A DNA stretch of 64,000 nucleotides. It comes from Dastarcus helophoroides (Eukaryota > Arthropoda > Insecta > Coleoptera > Bothrideridae). Below are positions 1 through 12,007 of this stretch, piece after piece. The stretch spans positions 18,579,555-18,643,554 of the forward strand of contig CM053332.1 in assembly GCA_028583605.1 (NCBI GenBank), given 5' to 3'. The position numbers were made by a program, and so were the translations under genes. Below the pieces are notes generated by a model. The model saw only the letters and a list, made by a program, of their open reading frames with translations. It was not told the origin of the DNA and did not search any database. Position 1 is the first letter of the stretch. Every line of letters begins with the position of its first letter.

Positions 1-1700
1 TGTCTTTCTTTTGTTCCATTGTTTGTATTATTAATTTGATTGAGTATTAGTTTGATGCATTTCTATTGGTCTAAGCCATTTCCTTCACTCATTCCCAAAA
101 AACAAACTGGTATTCCAAATATGCTGCAGTTGCTCTACGTCACACGATAAACACACGATAAAACCTAATTTTTGGGACACCAAATTGACCCTTCACTTTA
201 TTATAACATACTTTCTTCTTCTAATCGTTGGCTGGCGATATTTGGGTAAGTTATAAAGAATTAATGCTGTGAAAAATTTCAAATTTCTACGTTACATAAT
301 TGTGAGGAAAACCTCTTTCTGACTGACGGACGGACCGACACAAGGGTGAGATTATAAGGGTTGGGTTTTTTTCTTTTTAGGTGCGGAACCCTAAAATAGT
401 TCAAATTTAAAATAACACCATTACTGACCTGATGCTCCACGTGAGCACTTTAATATGCTGATGCAAAAGCAAATTAGGCCATACCCAATTCCTATGTTTG
501 TTCATGATCTAACCTGGAACTTTGAGGATCAAATTCTTATTAGTTAACAATTAGGCTTATCGCTGGCGCTGATAACACCCCAAAGTTTATTTGTTTTGTA
601 ACTATTAAGCCATATTGAGTTCGGGGCGACCAATAACCCGAACTGACTTAGAATCAGACAGGAAAGGTATATTAAATTCCTTGGAGGGTAGCATTAATAT
701 GTATGTCCATTTGAAATTCATGCCCTGTAGGATCTTCAGACAGCTTTGGCATACAGGAGTATTTTCCCGATTGAAAATCTAGTTGTCCATATGATATTAC
801 GTTTTCAGTGCAAACATTAGAAGTGAATTTCTCGCAATAGGTAAAAGCAAAATATTCAGCCAGAGTCGTATTTTGTTCTAATATGGAGCAAAACTAATAA
901 TGCAATGTAATGGATTATTAAATTTTGTTCGCATTATTTGATTTAATTAAAACATCAACAAATTCGATAAATTTGAAAGGGTAATTTATTGGAAAATTTG
1001 CAGGCTCATCGTTTCGTTGGAGTTCAATTCTAAAATCTATGGAATATTCGATGGCAAAATAAATAGAAACTTTTTAATTTACTTCAGGGAGATGTGAGAG
1101 CAGTATATTTCGCCCACGCAGCTGACTAAACAAGAGTTATTTTCTGTAAACTTTCTAGCTAAACTGGGACTAACAAAAAGTGTATGTCAAGGGAAGAAAT
1201 AAATAATTTAGGGCTCTTAGGAGACTTTAGATAAGCAACTGGTAAAAAACTAGGTGAAATGACATATTTATTGGGGCTCACATTTTGATAAGTGGCGGTT
1301 CATGACTCTCTGGTATATGAGGGTCGAGGGGAAAGTTTTTGGAGAAATAATTTTTTTTTAATTTTATCGAAATTTTTTAATTAAGAATTTAATACACATG
1401 CATGCAGTGCTTAGTTAGCACATTATGTATTCACCTTTTGAGGAAGAACTTTTTAAAAGAATTTTTCAAGAAAAACTAAAATAGTTTTTTTGTAACAAAG
1501 AATCGAACTTTTGGAAAATATTTGCAACTTCGAAGAAGAATCATCCAAATTTTCATAGGTCTTCATAAAAACCTTTTTCTTTTTTTATAAACAAACATCG
1601 AAGTACGTTGTTTGTATTTTAAAACAATGGAAAAAATGTAAAGAAACATAGTTCAAACAATATAAAAAAAATAAAGAAAAGTTGAATTTTAGAGAAGAAA
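1..1700. other. Gene-free AT-rich DNA with one dispersed-repeat motif
   Basis: No supported coding sequence on either strand. At about 318-395 a GACGGACGGACCGACA stretch is followed by ATAAGGGTTGGGT and GGTGCGGAACCCTAAAA. That arrangement is common at the ends of dispersed repeats in insect genomes; I recognise the motif but not the family. From about 1,360 the DNA becomes A-rich filler leading into a foldback element. Confidence 0.5.
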
Positions 1701-1710
1701 TATCTAAATT

Positions 1711-1962
1711 TTGATGGAACGGACTGGTCCTTGGTTATCTTCGAAAATTGAAATACAGAACTTGTCCCCTTAAACCAAGAAAGAATAAAAAACACAACAA
1801 AGGTTGCTCTAATGCGTTTCGACAACCAAGCTGTCATCTTGAGAGAGAAACTGTTTCTCTCTGAAAATGACAGCTTGGCTGTCGAAACGCGTTAGAGCAA
1901 CCTTTGTTGTGTTTTTTAATCTTTCTTAGTTTCAGGGGACAAGTTCTGTATTTCAGTATTTA
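1711..1962. mobile_element. Foldback element FB, near-complete copy
   Basis: Two arms of about 110 bp are inverted copies. Each runs from GGACTGGTCCTTGGTTATCTT through CTTGTCCCC and AACACAACAAAGGTTGCTCT to a GCGTTTCGACA / AGCTGTCATCTT centre. The right arm is cut short. No coding capacity. Other copies are listed separately; a whole copy is at 12,981-13,234. Confidence 0.85.
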
Positions 1963-1989
1963 AATTTATAAAAAAATCAAGATTTTTTT

Positions 1990-2275
1990 AAAGTTTAATC
2001 CACTTGCAAAGAGCAACCCCATTATTCCTTTAAAGCACTGCGAATAGGATGCGGAAATAACGATAGATGGAAATGAATCGTCTTCTAAAACAAGGATAGC
2101 CTATTTTAGGGAAAATTTCTTTCCGTAAAGAGTTGGAAGTTCTAAAGAAAAAAGAAACTGCGTAGACACAAGTCCTGCGAGCTAGACCGCACAGGAATTT
2201 GATATCTTCGCCTCTCTTGTATGCCTCAAAAATCTTGCCCTTGATGGGATCAATCCCCTCAAGCGATCGAATTTA
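1990..2275 (+). repeat. Dispersed repeat R280, copy 1
   Basis: About 280 bp starting near TTTAATCCACTTGCAAAG, with ACCGCACAGGAATTTG and CTCAAAAATCTTGCCCTTG further on. A second direct copy is at 59,385-59,665 and an inverted partial copy at 9,880-9,998. Origin unknown; no clear tRNA-like A or B box. Confidence 0.75.
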
Positions 2276-2276
2276 A

Positions 2277-2760
2277 AAACAAAATCTCGAAACCTCTGGA
2301 AAAGATCTAGAAAAAGGCTATATTTCTAGTAAAAAATTGAAACAATTTAAAGTGGTCGAAATCTCGAGAACATTTTAATTTCTGAATGAAAATTTAAGGT
2401 AAAGTCGAAATTTTGAGAAGAAATCTAAAATTTTCATAAGATATTTAAGTATCAATTTTGCAAAAAGTCGAAATTTAGAGAAAAAACCCGAAATTGCTAT
2501 AAAAGTAAATTTTATAAAACTCTCGAGATTTTCAGGAAAACTCTTGAAATTTTTATACATAAAAAAGCAAATTTTTCAGCAAAAAGACGAGCCTTCTGAA
2601 ATATTTAACGAAACCAAAAATTATACTAAAATATTACGAAAAATATGGCAACTCGTACAAATTTTGCAAAAAACATTACATTTTTTGAGAGAAAAATGCA
2701 ATATTTCAAGGAAAAAGTCGAAATTGTAAAAAAAACTTGAAATTTCGAGAAAAAAAAAAC
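2277..2760. repeat. A-rich degenerate repeat filler
   Basis: Loose reiteration of AAATTTCGAGAAAAAA-type words, the complement of the T-rich filler elsewhere. Open frames here are low-complexity Lys/Phe-rich read-throughs and not genes. Confidence 0.7.
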
Positions 2761-2960
2761 TTTTGGTGGAATGGATTGGTTCTTGGTTATCTTCAAAAAT
2801 TTAAATACAAATCTTGTCCCTTGAAACTAAGAAAGATTAAAAAACACAACAAAGATTGCTCTAACACGTTTCGATAGCCAAGCTATCATCTTCAGAAAGA
2901 TGTTGTGTTTTTTAATCTTTCTTGGTTTCAGGGGACAAGATTTGTATTTTAATTTTAATA
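2761..2960. mobile_element. Foldback element FB, copy
   Basis: Left arm from TGGAATGGATTGGTTCTTGG to GCCAAGCTATCATCTTC, then a shortened right arm ending in GGGGACAAGATTTGTATTTT. The right arm is the seed of the tandem array that follows. Confidence 0.8.
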
Positions 2961-3835
2961 ACCCTTTGTATTTCTCGAAATTTTGACTTTCTTGAGATTC
3001 GTTTTTTAAATCAAAATTTTGACCTTTTTTCTAAATGTTTATCATTTGTTAAGTTTGACTTTATTCTGAAAATTCTACTTTTTTTTTGCACGTTTCGATA
3101 GCCAAGCTATCATCTTCAGAGAGATGTTGTGTTTTTTAATCTTGCTTGGTTTCAGGGGACAAGATTTGTATTTTAATTTTAATAACCCTTTGTATTTCTC
3201 GAAATTTTGACTTTCTTGAGATTCGTTTTTTAAATCAAAATTTCGACCTTTTTTCTAAATGTTTATAATTTGTTAAGTTTGACTTTATTCTGAAAATTCC
3301 ACTTTTTTCCACGTTTCAATGGCCAAGCTATCATCTTCAGAGAGATGTTGTGTTTTTTAATCTTTTTTGGTTTCAGGGGACAAGATTTGTATTTTAATTT
3401 TAATAACCCTTTGTATTTCTCGAAATTTTGACTTTTGCCTTGAGATTCGTTTTTTAAATCAAAATTTCGACCTTTTTTCTAAATGTTTATCATTTGTTAA
3501 GTTTGACTTTATTCTGAAAATTCCACTTTTTTTTCACGTTTCGATAGCCAAGCTATCATCTTCAGAGAGATGTTGTGTTTTTTAATCTTTCTTGGTTTCA
3601 GAGGACAAGATTTGTATTTCAATTTTTATAACCCTTTGTATTTCTCAAGATTTTGACTTTTGCCTTGAGATTCGTTTTTTAAATTAAAATTTCGACCTTT
3701 TTTCTAAATGTTAATCATTTTCTAAGTTTGACTTTATTCTGAAAATTCCACTTTTTTTTCCACGTTTCAATGGCCAAGCTATCATCTTCAGAGAGATGTT
3801 GTGTTTTTTAATCTTTCTTGGTTTGAGGGGACAAG
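2870..3835 (+). repeat. Tandem repeat, about 222-bp unit, 4-5 copies
   Basis: Each unit holds part of a foldback arm (GCCAAGCTATCATCTTCAGA) plus T-rich filler ending in GAAAATTCCACTTTTTT. The word recurs near 2,878, 3,101, 3,323, 3,546 and 3,774, a spacing of 220-228 bp. The array formed after the foldback element had inserted. Confidence 0.85.
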
Positions 3836-5135
3836 ATTTGTACAAAACAAACAATTTAGAAAAAAGTGAAACTTTAAAGAAAGAAATGGAACTTTCAACA
3901 AAAATGTTAATTTAGAAAAAAAATTACCTAATTTTTTTAAAAAACATTGATAAATAAAAAAATCATTTAAATTATCCAAATTTAAGTAATTTTGAATTTC
4001 TAGATATAAATTTAAACAAAAGTCAAAATTTAAAGGAAATATGAGACGGGTTCAGTTTTGAGGGAAAAAATCGAAATTTCTTGGTTTGAGGGTACAAGAT
4101 TTGTACAAAACAAACAATTTAGAAAAAAGTGAAACTTTAAAGAATGAAATGGAACTTTCAACAAAAATGTTAATTTAGAAAAAAAATTACCTAATTTTTT
4201 TAAAAAACATTGATAAATAAATAAATAAAAAAAATCATTAAAATTATCCAAATTTAAGGAATTTTGAATTTCTACATATAAATTTAAACAAAAGTCAAAA
4301 TATTTAGGAATTATGAGACGGGTTCAGTTTTGAGGGAAAAAAATCGAAATTTCTTGGTTTGAGGGGACAAGATTTGTACAAAACAAACAATTTAGAAAAA
4401 AGTGAAACTTTAAAGAAAGAGATGGAACTTTCAACAAAAATGTTAATTTAGAAAAAAAATTACCTAATTTTTTTAAAAAACATTCATAAATAAATAAATA
4501 AAAAAATCATTAAAATTATCCAAATTTAAGGAATTTTGAATTTCTACATATAAATTTAAACAAAAGTCAAAATATTTAGGAATTATGAGACGGGTTCAGT
4601 TTTGAGGGAAAAAAATCGAAATTTCTTGGTTTGAGGAGACAAGATTTGTACAAAACAAACAATTTAGAAAAAAGTGAAACTTTAAAGAAAGAAATGGAAC
4701 TTTCAACAAAAATGTTAATTTAGAAAAAAAATTACCTAATTTTTTTTAAAAAACATTGATAAATAAATAAATGAAAAAATCATTTAAATTATCCAAATTT
4801 AAGGAATTTTGAATTTCTAGATATAAATTTAAACAAAAGTCAAAATTTAAAGGAAATATGAGACGGGTTCAGTTTTGAGGGAAAAAATCGAAATTTCTTG
4901 GTTTCAGGGGACAAGATTTGTACAAAACAAACAATTTAGAAAAAAGTGGAATTTTAAAGAAAGAGATCGGACTTTCAACAAAAATGTTAAAATTTAGAGA
5001 AAAAAAATACTTACATTTTTTAAAAAAACATTAATAAATAAAAAATCATTAAAATTATAGAAATTTAAGAAATTTTGAATTTCTACGTATAAATTTAAAC
5101 AAAAGTAAGAATATTTTGGAAATATGAGACGAAAT
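3818..5135 (+). repeat. Tandem repeat, about 261-272-bp unit, 5 copies
   Basis: Units begin CTTGGTTTGAGGGGACAAG near 3,818, 4,080, 4,353, 4,624 and 4,897, continue with ACAAAACAAACAATTTAG and end GAGACGGGTTCAGTTTTGAG. The last copy is the most diverged. The first bases of each unit are the end of a foldback arm. Confidence 0.9.
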
Positions 5136-6974
5136 CAGTTTTGAGGGAAAAAAATCAAAATTTGTACGAAAGCAACATTAAAGGAAAATCGAAAAATTTA
5201 AATTTCATGAAACTCGTTGCAGTTTCTGCAACATTTCTTTTAAAGGAAATGTTAAAATTTGAAGGAAAAATTTTAACGTTTGTCAAAAACGAGATCTCAA
5301 TAAAAATATTGAATATTTCTATATTTCAGTATAAAGATAAAGAGATAAAGATAAAAATTTACAGATTTTCCCTGAAATTTCTTTCACAACATTTCTTTTT
5401 TGCAAATTTTCAGCTTGTTCCCAAAATTTTAATTTTAGAGTCAAAATATTAGCTTAAGAAGAAATGAAATTTTTAAGTTGAAACTAGGAAATTTGCAAGA
5501 AAAATTGCTTGAAATTTGTATTTAGGAAATCGAGATTTGATAAGTTTGCTCCAGAATTTTTAGAAAAAGTTCTAATTTTCGGTTATAAACAAAATTTATA
5601 AGAAATAAAATTTTAGAAATTTTTTTATTTAAACTGAACAGTTTTAGAAATATAGAGAAAAAAAAATGTTTTTGTGTTCAAAATTACAAAATTTTGGCAT
5701 AGAGTTTAAAGCTATTGAACAAAGATTCTATTTTGTATATTTTAACACGAAATTTCAAAAAATTGATTTTAAATAAAAATTTTCCAAAAAATGTGAAACT
5801 TTGAAAATATGACCAAATTTAAAGAATAAATTTAAAATTTTTAGAAATAAAGTCAACACTGATAAAAAAAAGTTTAAATTTTGATCTTTGCGTTGAAATT
5901 TCACAAAAAAATCATAAAAAATTCTAACTTTAGATCCGATTTTTTGATAAGCGGCGCAATTTTAAATTCTAATTTTAAAATTTTTCGTTGGAAATCAAAT
6001 TTCCTACTTTTTATTTCGTAATTTTAACTTTTAAACTTGAAAGGTTAATTAAAAATGTAATTTCTTTTTGAATAGATCGAGATTGAACTTGAAATTTTAA
6101 AATTTATGTTTAATTACTTTTTTCATATTTTCGACTTTCCAATTTGGAGCTCGAAAATTATAAAAATAAATTTAAATGTTACTGAAAATGACAATAAAAC
6201 AGTGAAAAATTAGAGATAAATTTGAGAATACAGAAGAATTTCGAGTTTTTTTTAAATTTATGTTAAATAGGTTTCCAGATGGCATTTTGATTAAAATTCG
6301 AATACTGAATTCTTCAAAATCTCTAGATAAGGACTTTCAACTTTCAACATTTTTATAAAACAAAGTTGTGGCTTTAACTAGAAATAATAGGTCAAAATAT
6401 TGGAAAAATATCTTGAAATATATCTAAAAATAACCTCAAATCTCTTCCACTCCCCAATATTATAAATTTATAATTTTGTCTTGAAATTCCCATTCGAGAT
6501 TTTTTTTCGAAATTTTGCTATAAAAGCCATAAGTGAAAAGAAAACTGACGTTTAGCAACAAAATTACAAAATTTCTAGTGGAATTAAATAAAAAAACTTT
6601 AAATTCAAGTTCTAAAATGGGCTCAAAATTTCAAAAATGGGCTCAAAATTTTAAAAATGGGCTCAAAATTTCAAAAAAGGACTCAAAGTTTCAAAAATGG
6701 ACTCAAAATTTCAAAAATGGGCTCAACATTTTAAGAAGGAGTCCGAAATTTGGGAAACAATTTCTTCTTTAATACAGAAATGTTGACGAAATTGAATATC
6801 CTACTTTTTCCTCGAAATTTCACTCAAACTTCAATAATTAATTTAAATTTTGCAAACGTGTTTATTAATGGATTAAGTCTAATTTTCGTTATTTTGGCCT
6901 TAAATATTTTAATAGTAATGGCTATTCCTATTTTTTTGATGTTTTTTTTTTCAATTTAAAGCTTTAAACGCAAA
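5136..6974. other. AT-rich degenerate filler, no gene
   Basis: A- and T-rich sequence with no supported gene. The open frames of 60-100 codons are Lys/Phe/Asn-rich and have no recognisable domain. Confidence 0.55.
6606..6746 (+). repeat. 21-bp minisatellite, about 6 units
   Basis: The unit GGGCTCAAAATTTCAAAAATG is repeated with few changes. The period is a multiple of three, so it gives a spurious open frame of GLKISK-like repeats. I do not treat that as a protein. Confidence 0.85.
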
Positions 6975-7205
6975 TCCTTTGTTATCTTCAAAAATTGAAA
7001 TACAAATCTTGTCCCCTGAAACCAAGAAGGATTAAAAAATACAACAACGCGTTTCGATAGCCAAGCTATCATCTTCAGAGAGATACTTAAAAAGATATCA
7101 AAAGTATCCCTCTGAAGATGATAGCCTGACTATCGAAGCGCGTTGGAACAACCTTTGTTGTATTTTTTAATCTTTCTTCGTTTCAGGGGACAAGATTTGC
7201 ATTTT
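6975..7205. mobile_element. Foldback element FB, near-complete copy
   Basis: Left arm from TTGTTATCTTCAAAAATTG to AGCTATCATCTTCAGAG, spacer GATACTTAAAAAGATATC, then the inverted right arm to GGGGACAAGATTTGCATT. Its spacer and right arm recur inside the adjacent satellite. Confidence 0.85.
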
Positions 7206-9806
7206 AAATCTGAGAAAAAACTTCAAAATTTGCAAAAGAATTACAAATGTGGAAAAAATTTATAAAGGGACTTTTAAAAAAATCCAAGAATATCCTGCGA
7301 TGATATAAGAATGCATTTAATGCCTAAATGCAATGTTTTTTCTGGCATTTATTGCTAGGTTTTGAATGGTTCAATGTTATTTAACTAAAAAAAAATTAAA
7401 TTTTTATGTGTTGAAAATTTCAAGTAACGTTCAAGTGAGTCACTAACAGAAAAGGTTGTGAACCATTCAAAAAAAGGATTACAAATGTGAAAAAAAATTA
7501 TAAAGGGACTTTTAAAAAAATCGAAGAAGAGATACTTAAAAAGATATCAAAAGTATCCCTCTGAAGATGATAGCTTGGCTATCGAAGTGCGTTAGAACAA
7601 CCTTTGTTGTGTTTTTTAATCTTTCTTCGTTTCAGAGGACAAGATTTGCATTCTAAATTTGGGAAAAAAATTCAAAATTTGCAAAAGAATTACAAATGTG
7701 GAAAAAAATAATAAAGGGACTTTTAAATATATCCAAGAAAATCCTGCGACGATATAACAATGCATTTAATGCCTAAATTCAATGTTTTTTTCTGGCATTT
7801 ATTGCTAGGTTTCGAATGGTTGAATGTTATTTAACTAAAAAAAAACTAAAGTGTCGAAAATTTTAAGTAACGTTCAAGTGAGTCACTTACAGAAAAGGTT
7901 GTGAACCATTTAAAAGAAACGATTACAAATGTGGAAGAAAATTATAGAGGGACTTTTAAAAAAATCCAAGAATATCCTGCGATGTTATAAGAATGCATTT
8001 AATGCCTAAATGCAATGTTTTTTCTGACATTTATTGCTAGGTTTCGAATGGTTGAATGCTATTTAACTAAAAAAAAAAACTAAAGTTTTCATGTGTCGAA
8101 AATTTTAAGTAACGTTCAAGTGAGTCACTAACAGAAAAGGTTGTGAACCATTCAAAAGAGAAGATTACAAATGTGAAAAAAAATTATAAAGGGACTTTTA
8201 AAAAAATCTAAGAAGAGATACTTAAAAAGATATCAAAAGTATCCCTCTGAAGATGATAGCTTGGCTATCGAAGTGCGTTAGAACAACCTTTGTTGTGTTT
8301 TTTAATCTTTCTTCGTTTCAGAGGACAAGATTTGCATTCTAAATTTGAGAAAAAAATTCAAAATTTGCAAAAGAATTACAAATGTGGAAAAAAATAATAA
8401 AGGGACTTTTAAGTAGATCCAAGAAAATCCTGCGATGATATAACAATGCATTTAATGCCTAAATGCAATGTTTTTTCTGGCATTTATTGCTAGGTTTCGA
8501 ATGGTTGAATGTTATTTAACTAAAAAAAAACTAAAGTTTTCATGTGTCGAAAATTTTAAGTAACGTTCAAGTGAGTCACTAACAGAAAAGATTGTGAACC
8601 ATTCGAAAGAAACGATTACAAATGTGGACAAAAAATTATAAAGGGACTTTTAAAAAGATCCAAGAAAATCCTGCGACGATATAAAAATGCATTTAATGCC
8701 TAAATGCAATGTTTTTTCTGGCATCTATTGCTAGGTTTCGAATGGTTGAATGTTATTTAACTAAAAAAAACTAAAGTTTTCATGTGTCGAAAATTTTAAG
8801 TAACGTTCAAGTAACTCACTAACAGAAAAGGTTGTGAACCATTCGAAAGAAAGGATTACAAATGTGGACAAAAAATTATAAAGGGACTTTTAAAAAAATC
8901 CAAGAAAATCCTGCGACGATATAAAAATGCATTTAATTCCTAAATGCAATGTTTTTTCTGGCATTTATTGCTAGGTTTCGAATGGTTGAATGTTATTTAA
9001 CTAAAAAAAACTAAAGTTTTTATGTGTCGAAAATTTTAAGTAACGTTCAAGTGAGTCACTAACAGAAAAGATTGTGAACCATTCGAAAGAAACGATTACA
9101 AATGTGAACAAAAAATTATAAAGGGACTTTTAAAAAAATCCAAGAAAATCCTGCGACGATATAAAAATGCATTTAATGCCCAAATGCAATGTTTTTTCTG
9201 GCATTTATTGCTAGGGTTCGAATAGTTGAATGTTATTTAACTAAAAAAAACTAAAGTTTTCATGTGTCGAAAATTTTAAGTAACGTTCAAGTGAGTCACT
9301 AACAGAAAAGATTGTGAACCATTCGAAAGAAAGGATTACAAATGTGGACAAAAAATTATAAAGGGACTTTTAAAAAAATCCAAGAAAATCCTGCGACGAT
9401 ATAAAAATGCATTTAATGGCTAAATGCAATGTTTTTTCTGGCATTTATTGCTAAGTTTCGAATGGTTGAATGTTATTTAACTAAAAAAAAATTAAGTTTT
9501 CATGTGTCGAAAATTTTAAGTAACGTTCAAGTGAGTCACTAACAAAAAAGGTTGTGAACCATTCGAAAGAAAGGATTACAAATGTGGACAAAAAATTATA
9601 AAGGGACTTTTAAAAAAATCCAAGAAAATCCTGCGACGATATAAAAATGGATTTAATGTCTAAATGCAATGTTTTTTCTGGCATTTATTGCTAGGTTTCG
9701 AATGGTTGAATGCTATTTAACTAAAAAAAACTAAAGTTTTCATGTGTCGAAAATTTTAAGTAACGTTCAAGTGAGTCACTAACAGAAAAGGTTGTGAACC
9801 ATTCGA
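7206..9806 (+). repeat. Satellite array, 240-bp unit, about 10 copies
   Basis: AAGGGACTTTTAAAAA recurs at exactly 240-bp spacing near 8,641, 8,881, 9,121, 9,361 and 9,601, with looser copies to the left. Other unit landmarks are CATTTATTGCTAGGTTTCG and AACGTTCAAGTGAGTCACT. Two units near 7,530 and 8,215 carry a foldback half-element and are about 687 bp apart, suggesting a higher-order duplication. The right-hand units are very alike, so expansion there is recent. Confidence 0.95.
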
Positions 9807-9879
9807 TTACTAAATCAATCTAGGAGGATCTAGATTTCTCATATTTATCCTAATGTCATAAGTCAGTTTTCGACTATGT

Positions 9880-9998
9880 CACTAACTGTCCTTGTTTAAG
9901 AAGAGGATTCATCGCCATCTATCCTTCTTTCCGCATCCCACTTGCAGTGCTTTGAAGGCATAATGAGGTTGCCCTTTGCAGGTGGATTAAACTTTAAA
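9880..9998 (-). repeat. Dispersed repeat R280, inverted partial copy
   Basis: GCAGGTGGATTAAACTTTAA at the right end and AGAGGATTCATCGCCATCTA are the reverse complement of landmarks in the copies at 1,990 and 59,385. Confidence 0.7.
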
Positions 9999-10069
9999 AA
10001 AAATAACGAGATTTTCAGTTGCAATGTCACTAAAAATTAAGAAAATTTATAATCTCACGCACGCGCAGA

Positions 10070-10597
10070 TTTTCGTTATGCACTTCAGACTGTCGAGAAT
10101 CAAGAAATGCATGGCAACAGGCAGACTGTCCCGCTGACGTGAATCAGCTGCGTTCTTTGCTTTCTCTTTCCTATCGTCCCAGTTGGATTCCTCTAGTCCC
10201 TCCATAGACGTTGTAGAATTATATAGGAGACCCCCTATTTTTTTATAATTCAAACAAAGGCAAGTAATCAAAATTTTCAATTTTTTTCCAGCTAACGAGA
10301 TGCTTTTATTCAAATTTAAAGTTGCCCACTAGAAACGTAAAATTTAGCCAAAAAAAAAAGTGTAAACCTATCATCGTTATGCACTTTAGACTGCCGAGAA
10401 CCAAGAAATGCATGGCAATCGGCAGTCTGTCCCACTGACGTGAATCAGCCTCCTTCCCTCCTTTTTCCTATTATCTCAGTTGGATTTCTGAATAGACCTT
10501 GTAGAACTATATGAGCGATCCCCCTATTTTTTGTAATTTAAAAAAATACAAGAGATCAAAATTTAATTTTTTTTTCCAGCTAACGAGATAATTTCAT
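10070..10597 (+). repeat. Direct duplication, about 301-bp unit
   Basis: CGTTATGCACTTCAGACTG at 10,074 recurs as CGTTATGCACTTTAGACTG at 10,375. Both are followed by AAGAAATGCATGGCAA and GACGTGAATCAGC. The second unit is interrupted by the element at 10,598 and resumes at 11,606. Confidence 0.85.
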
Positions 10598-11597
10598 CAG
10601 TGGCGGCCGGTCTTAAAAAGCGCAAGAGCGCGCGCTCTTAGTAAAATGAGCGATCTATTCTTTTCTGTTTAATGTAAAAGTCTTGGATTTAGCACATTTT
10701 TAAACACAAAATAATGATATACTAATTAACTAATAATACTTCTGAGTGAATTGGAATAAAGTACCCAAAAGTTTGATTCCATTATATTAAATATTATAAG
10801 GAAATTTAAATAGGTTGTTGCGCGCAGAATTATGCATCTAGCGTGGCTGCCGTGTGATGCCTATCAACGGCCTCCACGGGATAAGGAGAAATAAACTACA
10901 GAACACCACGTTAAAGCTAGCCCTGGGTACGCCGCTCCGCGCTTATGCAATATTGCCAAATGGTGATTACGAGTCAGAGTTTGGAGTGTGTATTTACGGT
11001 TTATGATGCTAAATGCGTAGGTGCCCGCTGATCTGATTGCGATTGCTAATTGTGACATTCTAGGGTCTAATTATTAATTTGTAAATTTGGATTTAAACAA
11101 TTTTGATGAGAAAGTAATGAACACTTTATTTCTTTAAAAGATCGTAGAGCGGATTTTGTTTCAAAAAATATTTTTTTTGTGTTTTTGTAGAGTTTAATTA
11201 GAACTTTCTAATAAAATATTTTTTATTTTCAAATGTAATTTTCATGAAAAAGTAATATAATTTTATTCCTATGAAAACAAACAATTTTAATTAAGTAACC
11301 CAGAACCCTAAGGACGGGCACAGAGTACCTTAAAGGAGCTCAGAAATGTCGATAATGTTTTTTTTTTTTGTATTCCATGAAAATAATTTATAAATGATAA
11401 CCCAAAAATATTTTGGAGGTTATAAGATGGTAATTAAATTTAATTCGTAAAAATACTATTAAATATCACACCTTTTGTATCACTTTTGTTTCTCTTAAAT
11501 TTAATACCTTGCTATGACACTAGAGTCACTTAAACTCTTAACTACTAATATTTTTGCATCTGCGCACCCCCTGTCAAAAAGTCACCAGCCGCCACTG
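10598..11597. mobile_element. Non-autonomous hAT-type element, 1,000 bp, with 8-bp TSD
   Basis: Ends are CAGTGGCGGCCGGT and, inverted, CAGTGGCGGCTGGT (13 of 14 match). It is flanked by AATTTCAT at 10,590-10,597 and 11,598-11,605, a perfect 8-bp target duplication as expected for hAT transposases. It interrupts the second unit of a 301-bp duplication, and that unit resumes exactly after the right TSD. No transposase frame. Confidence 0.93.
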
Positions 11598-11639
11598 AAT
11601 TTCATCCAAATTTAAGGTTGCCCACTAGAAACGTGAAAT

Positions 11640-11800
11640 TTAAGCCAAGAAAAGTGTAAACCCCTCTCTGAAGGTGATCTCTTGGCTACAGAAACGCGTT
11701 AGAGCAACCTTTGTTGTATTTTTTAATCTTTCTTGGTTTCAGGGGACAAGATTTGTATTTCAGTTTTGAAGACAACCAAGGACCAGTGCTTCATGAACCT
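11640..11800 (+). mobile_element. Foldback element FB, right half
   Basis: From CTCTGAAGGTGATCTCTTGGC through GCGTTAGAGCAACCTTTGTT and GGGGACAAGATTTGTATT to a degraded ACAACCAAGGACCAGTG end. The left arm is missing. Confidence 0.75.
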
Positions 11801-12007
11801 CTTTGTTCTCCCAAAAATTAGAATTACATTATTCTTGATGCAAGTGGCTAAAACACCATTTGCTTGCAAATAACTGTAGTCATGATTTGTCACAATCGAT
11901 TTTACTTGCTCAACTTTCGATAACTGTACTCGGAGGGGGTGCACTTCAGGATACACATTTACAAAAAGGTGCTATTTTAGCCCCAAGAATGCGCCCTTAA
12001 AATATAT
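11801..12007. other. Short gene-free stretch
   Basis: No repeat or coding signal that I can support. Confidence 0.4.

Noticed and set aside
3367..3585. Recurrent MVSGDKICIS-like frames at several loci
   Set aside because: All lie in foldback arms and run into filler; identical peptides come from the repeat, not a gene family.
6533..6772. 79-codon frame with GLKISKK-like repeats
   Set aside because: Caused by a 21-bp minisatellite; the part outside it has no recognisable features.
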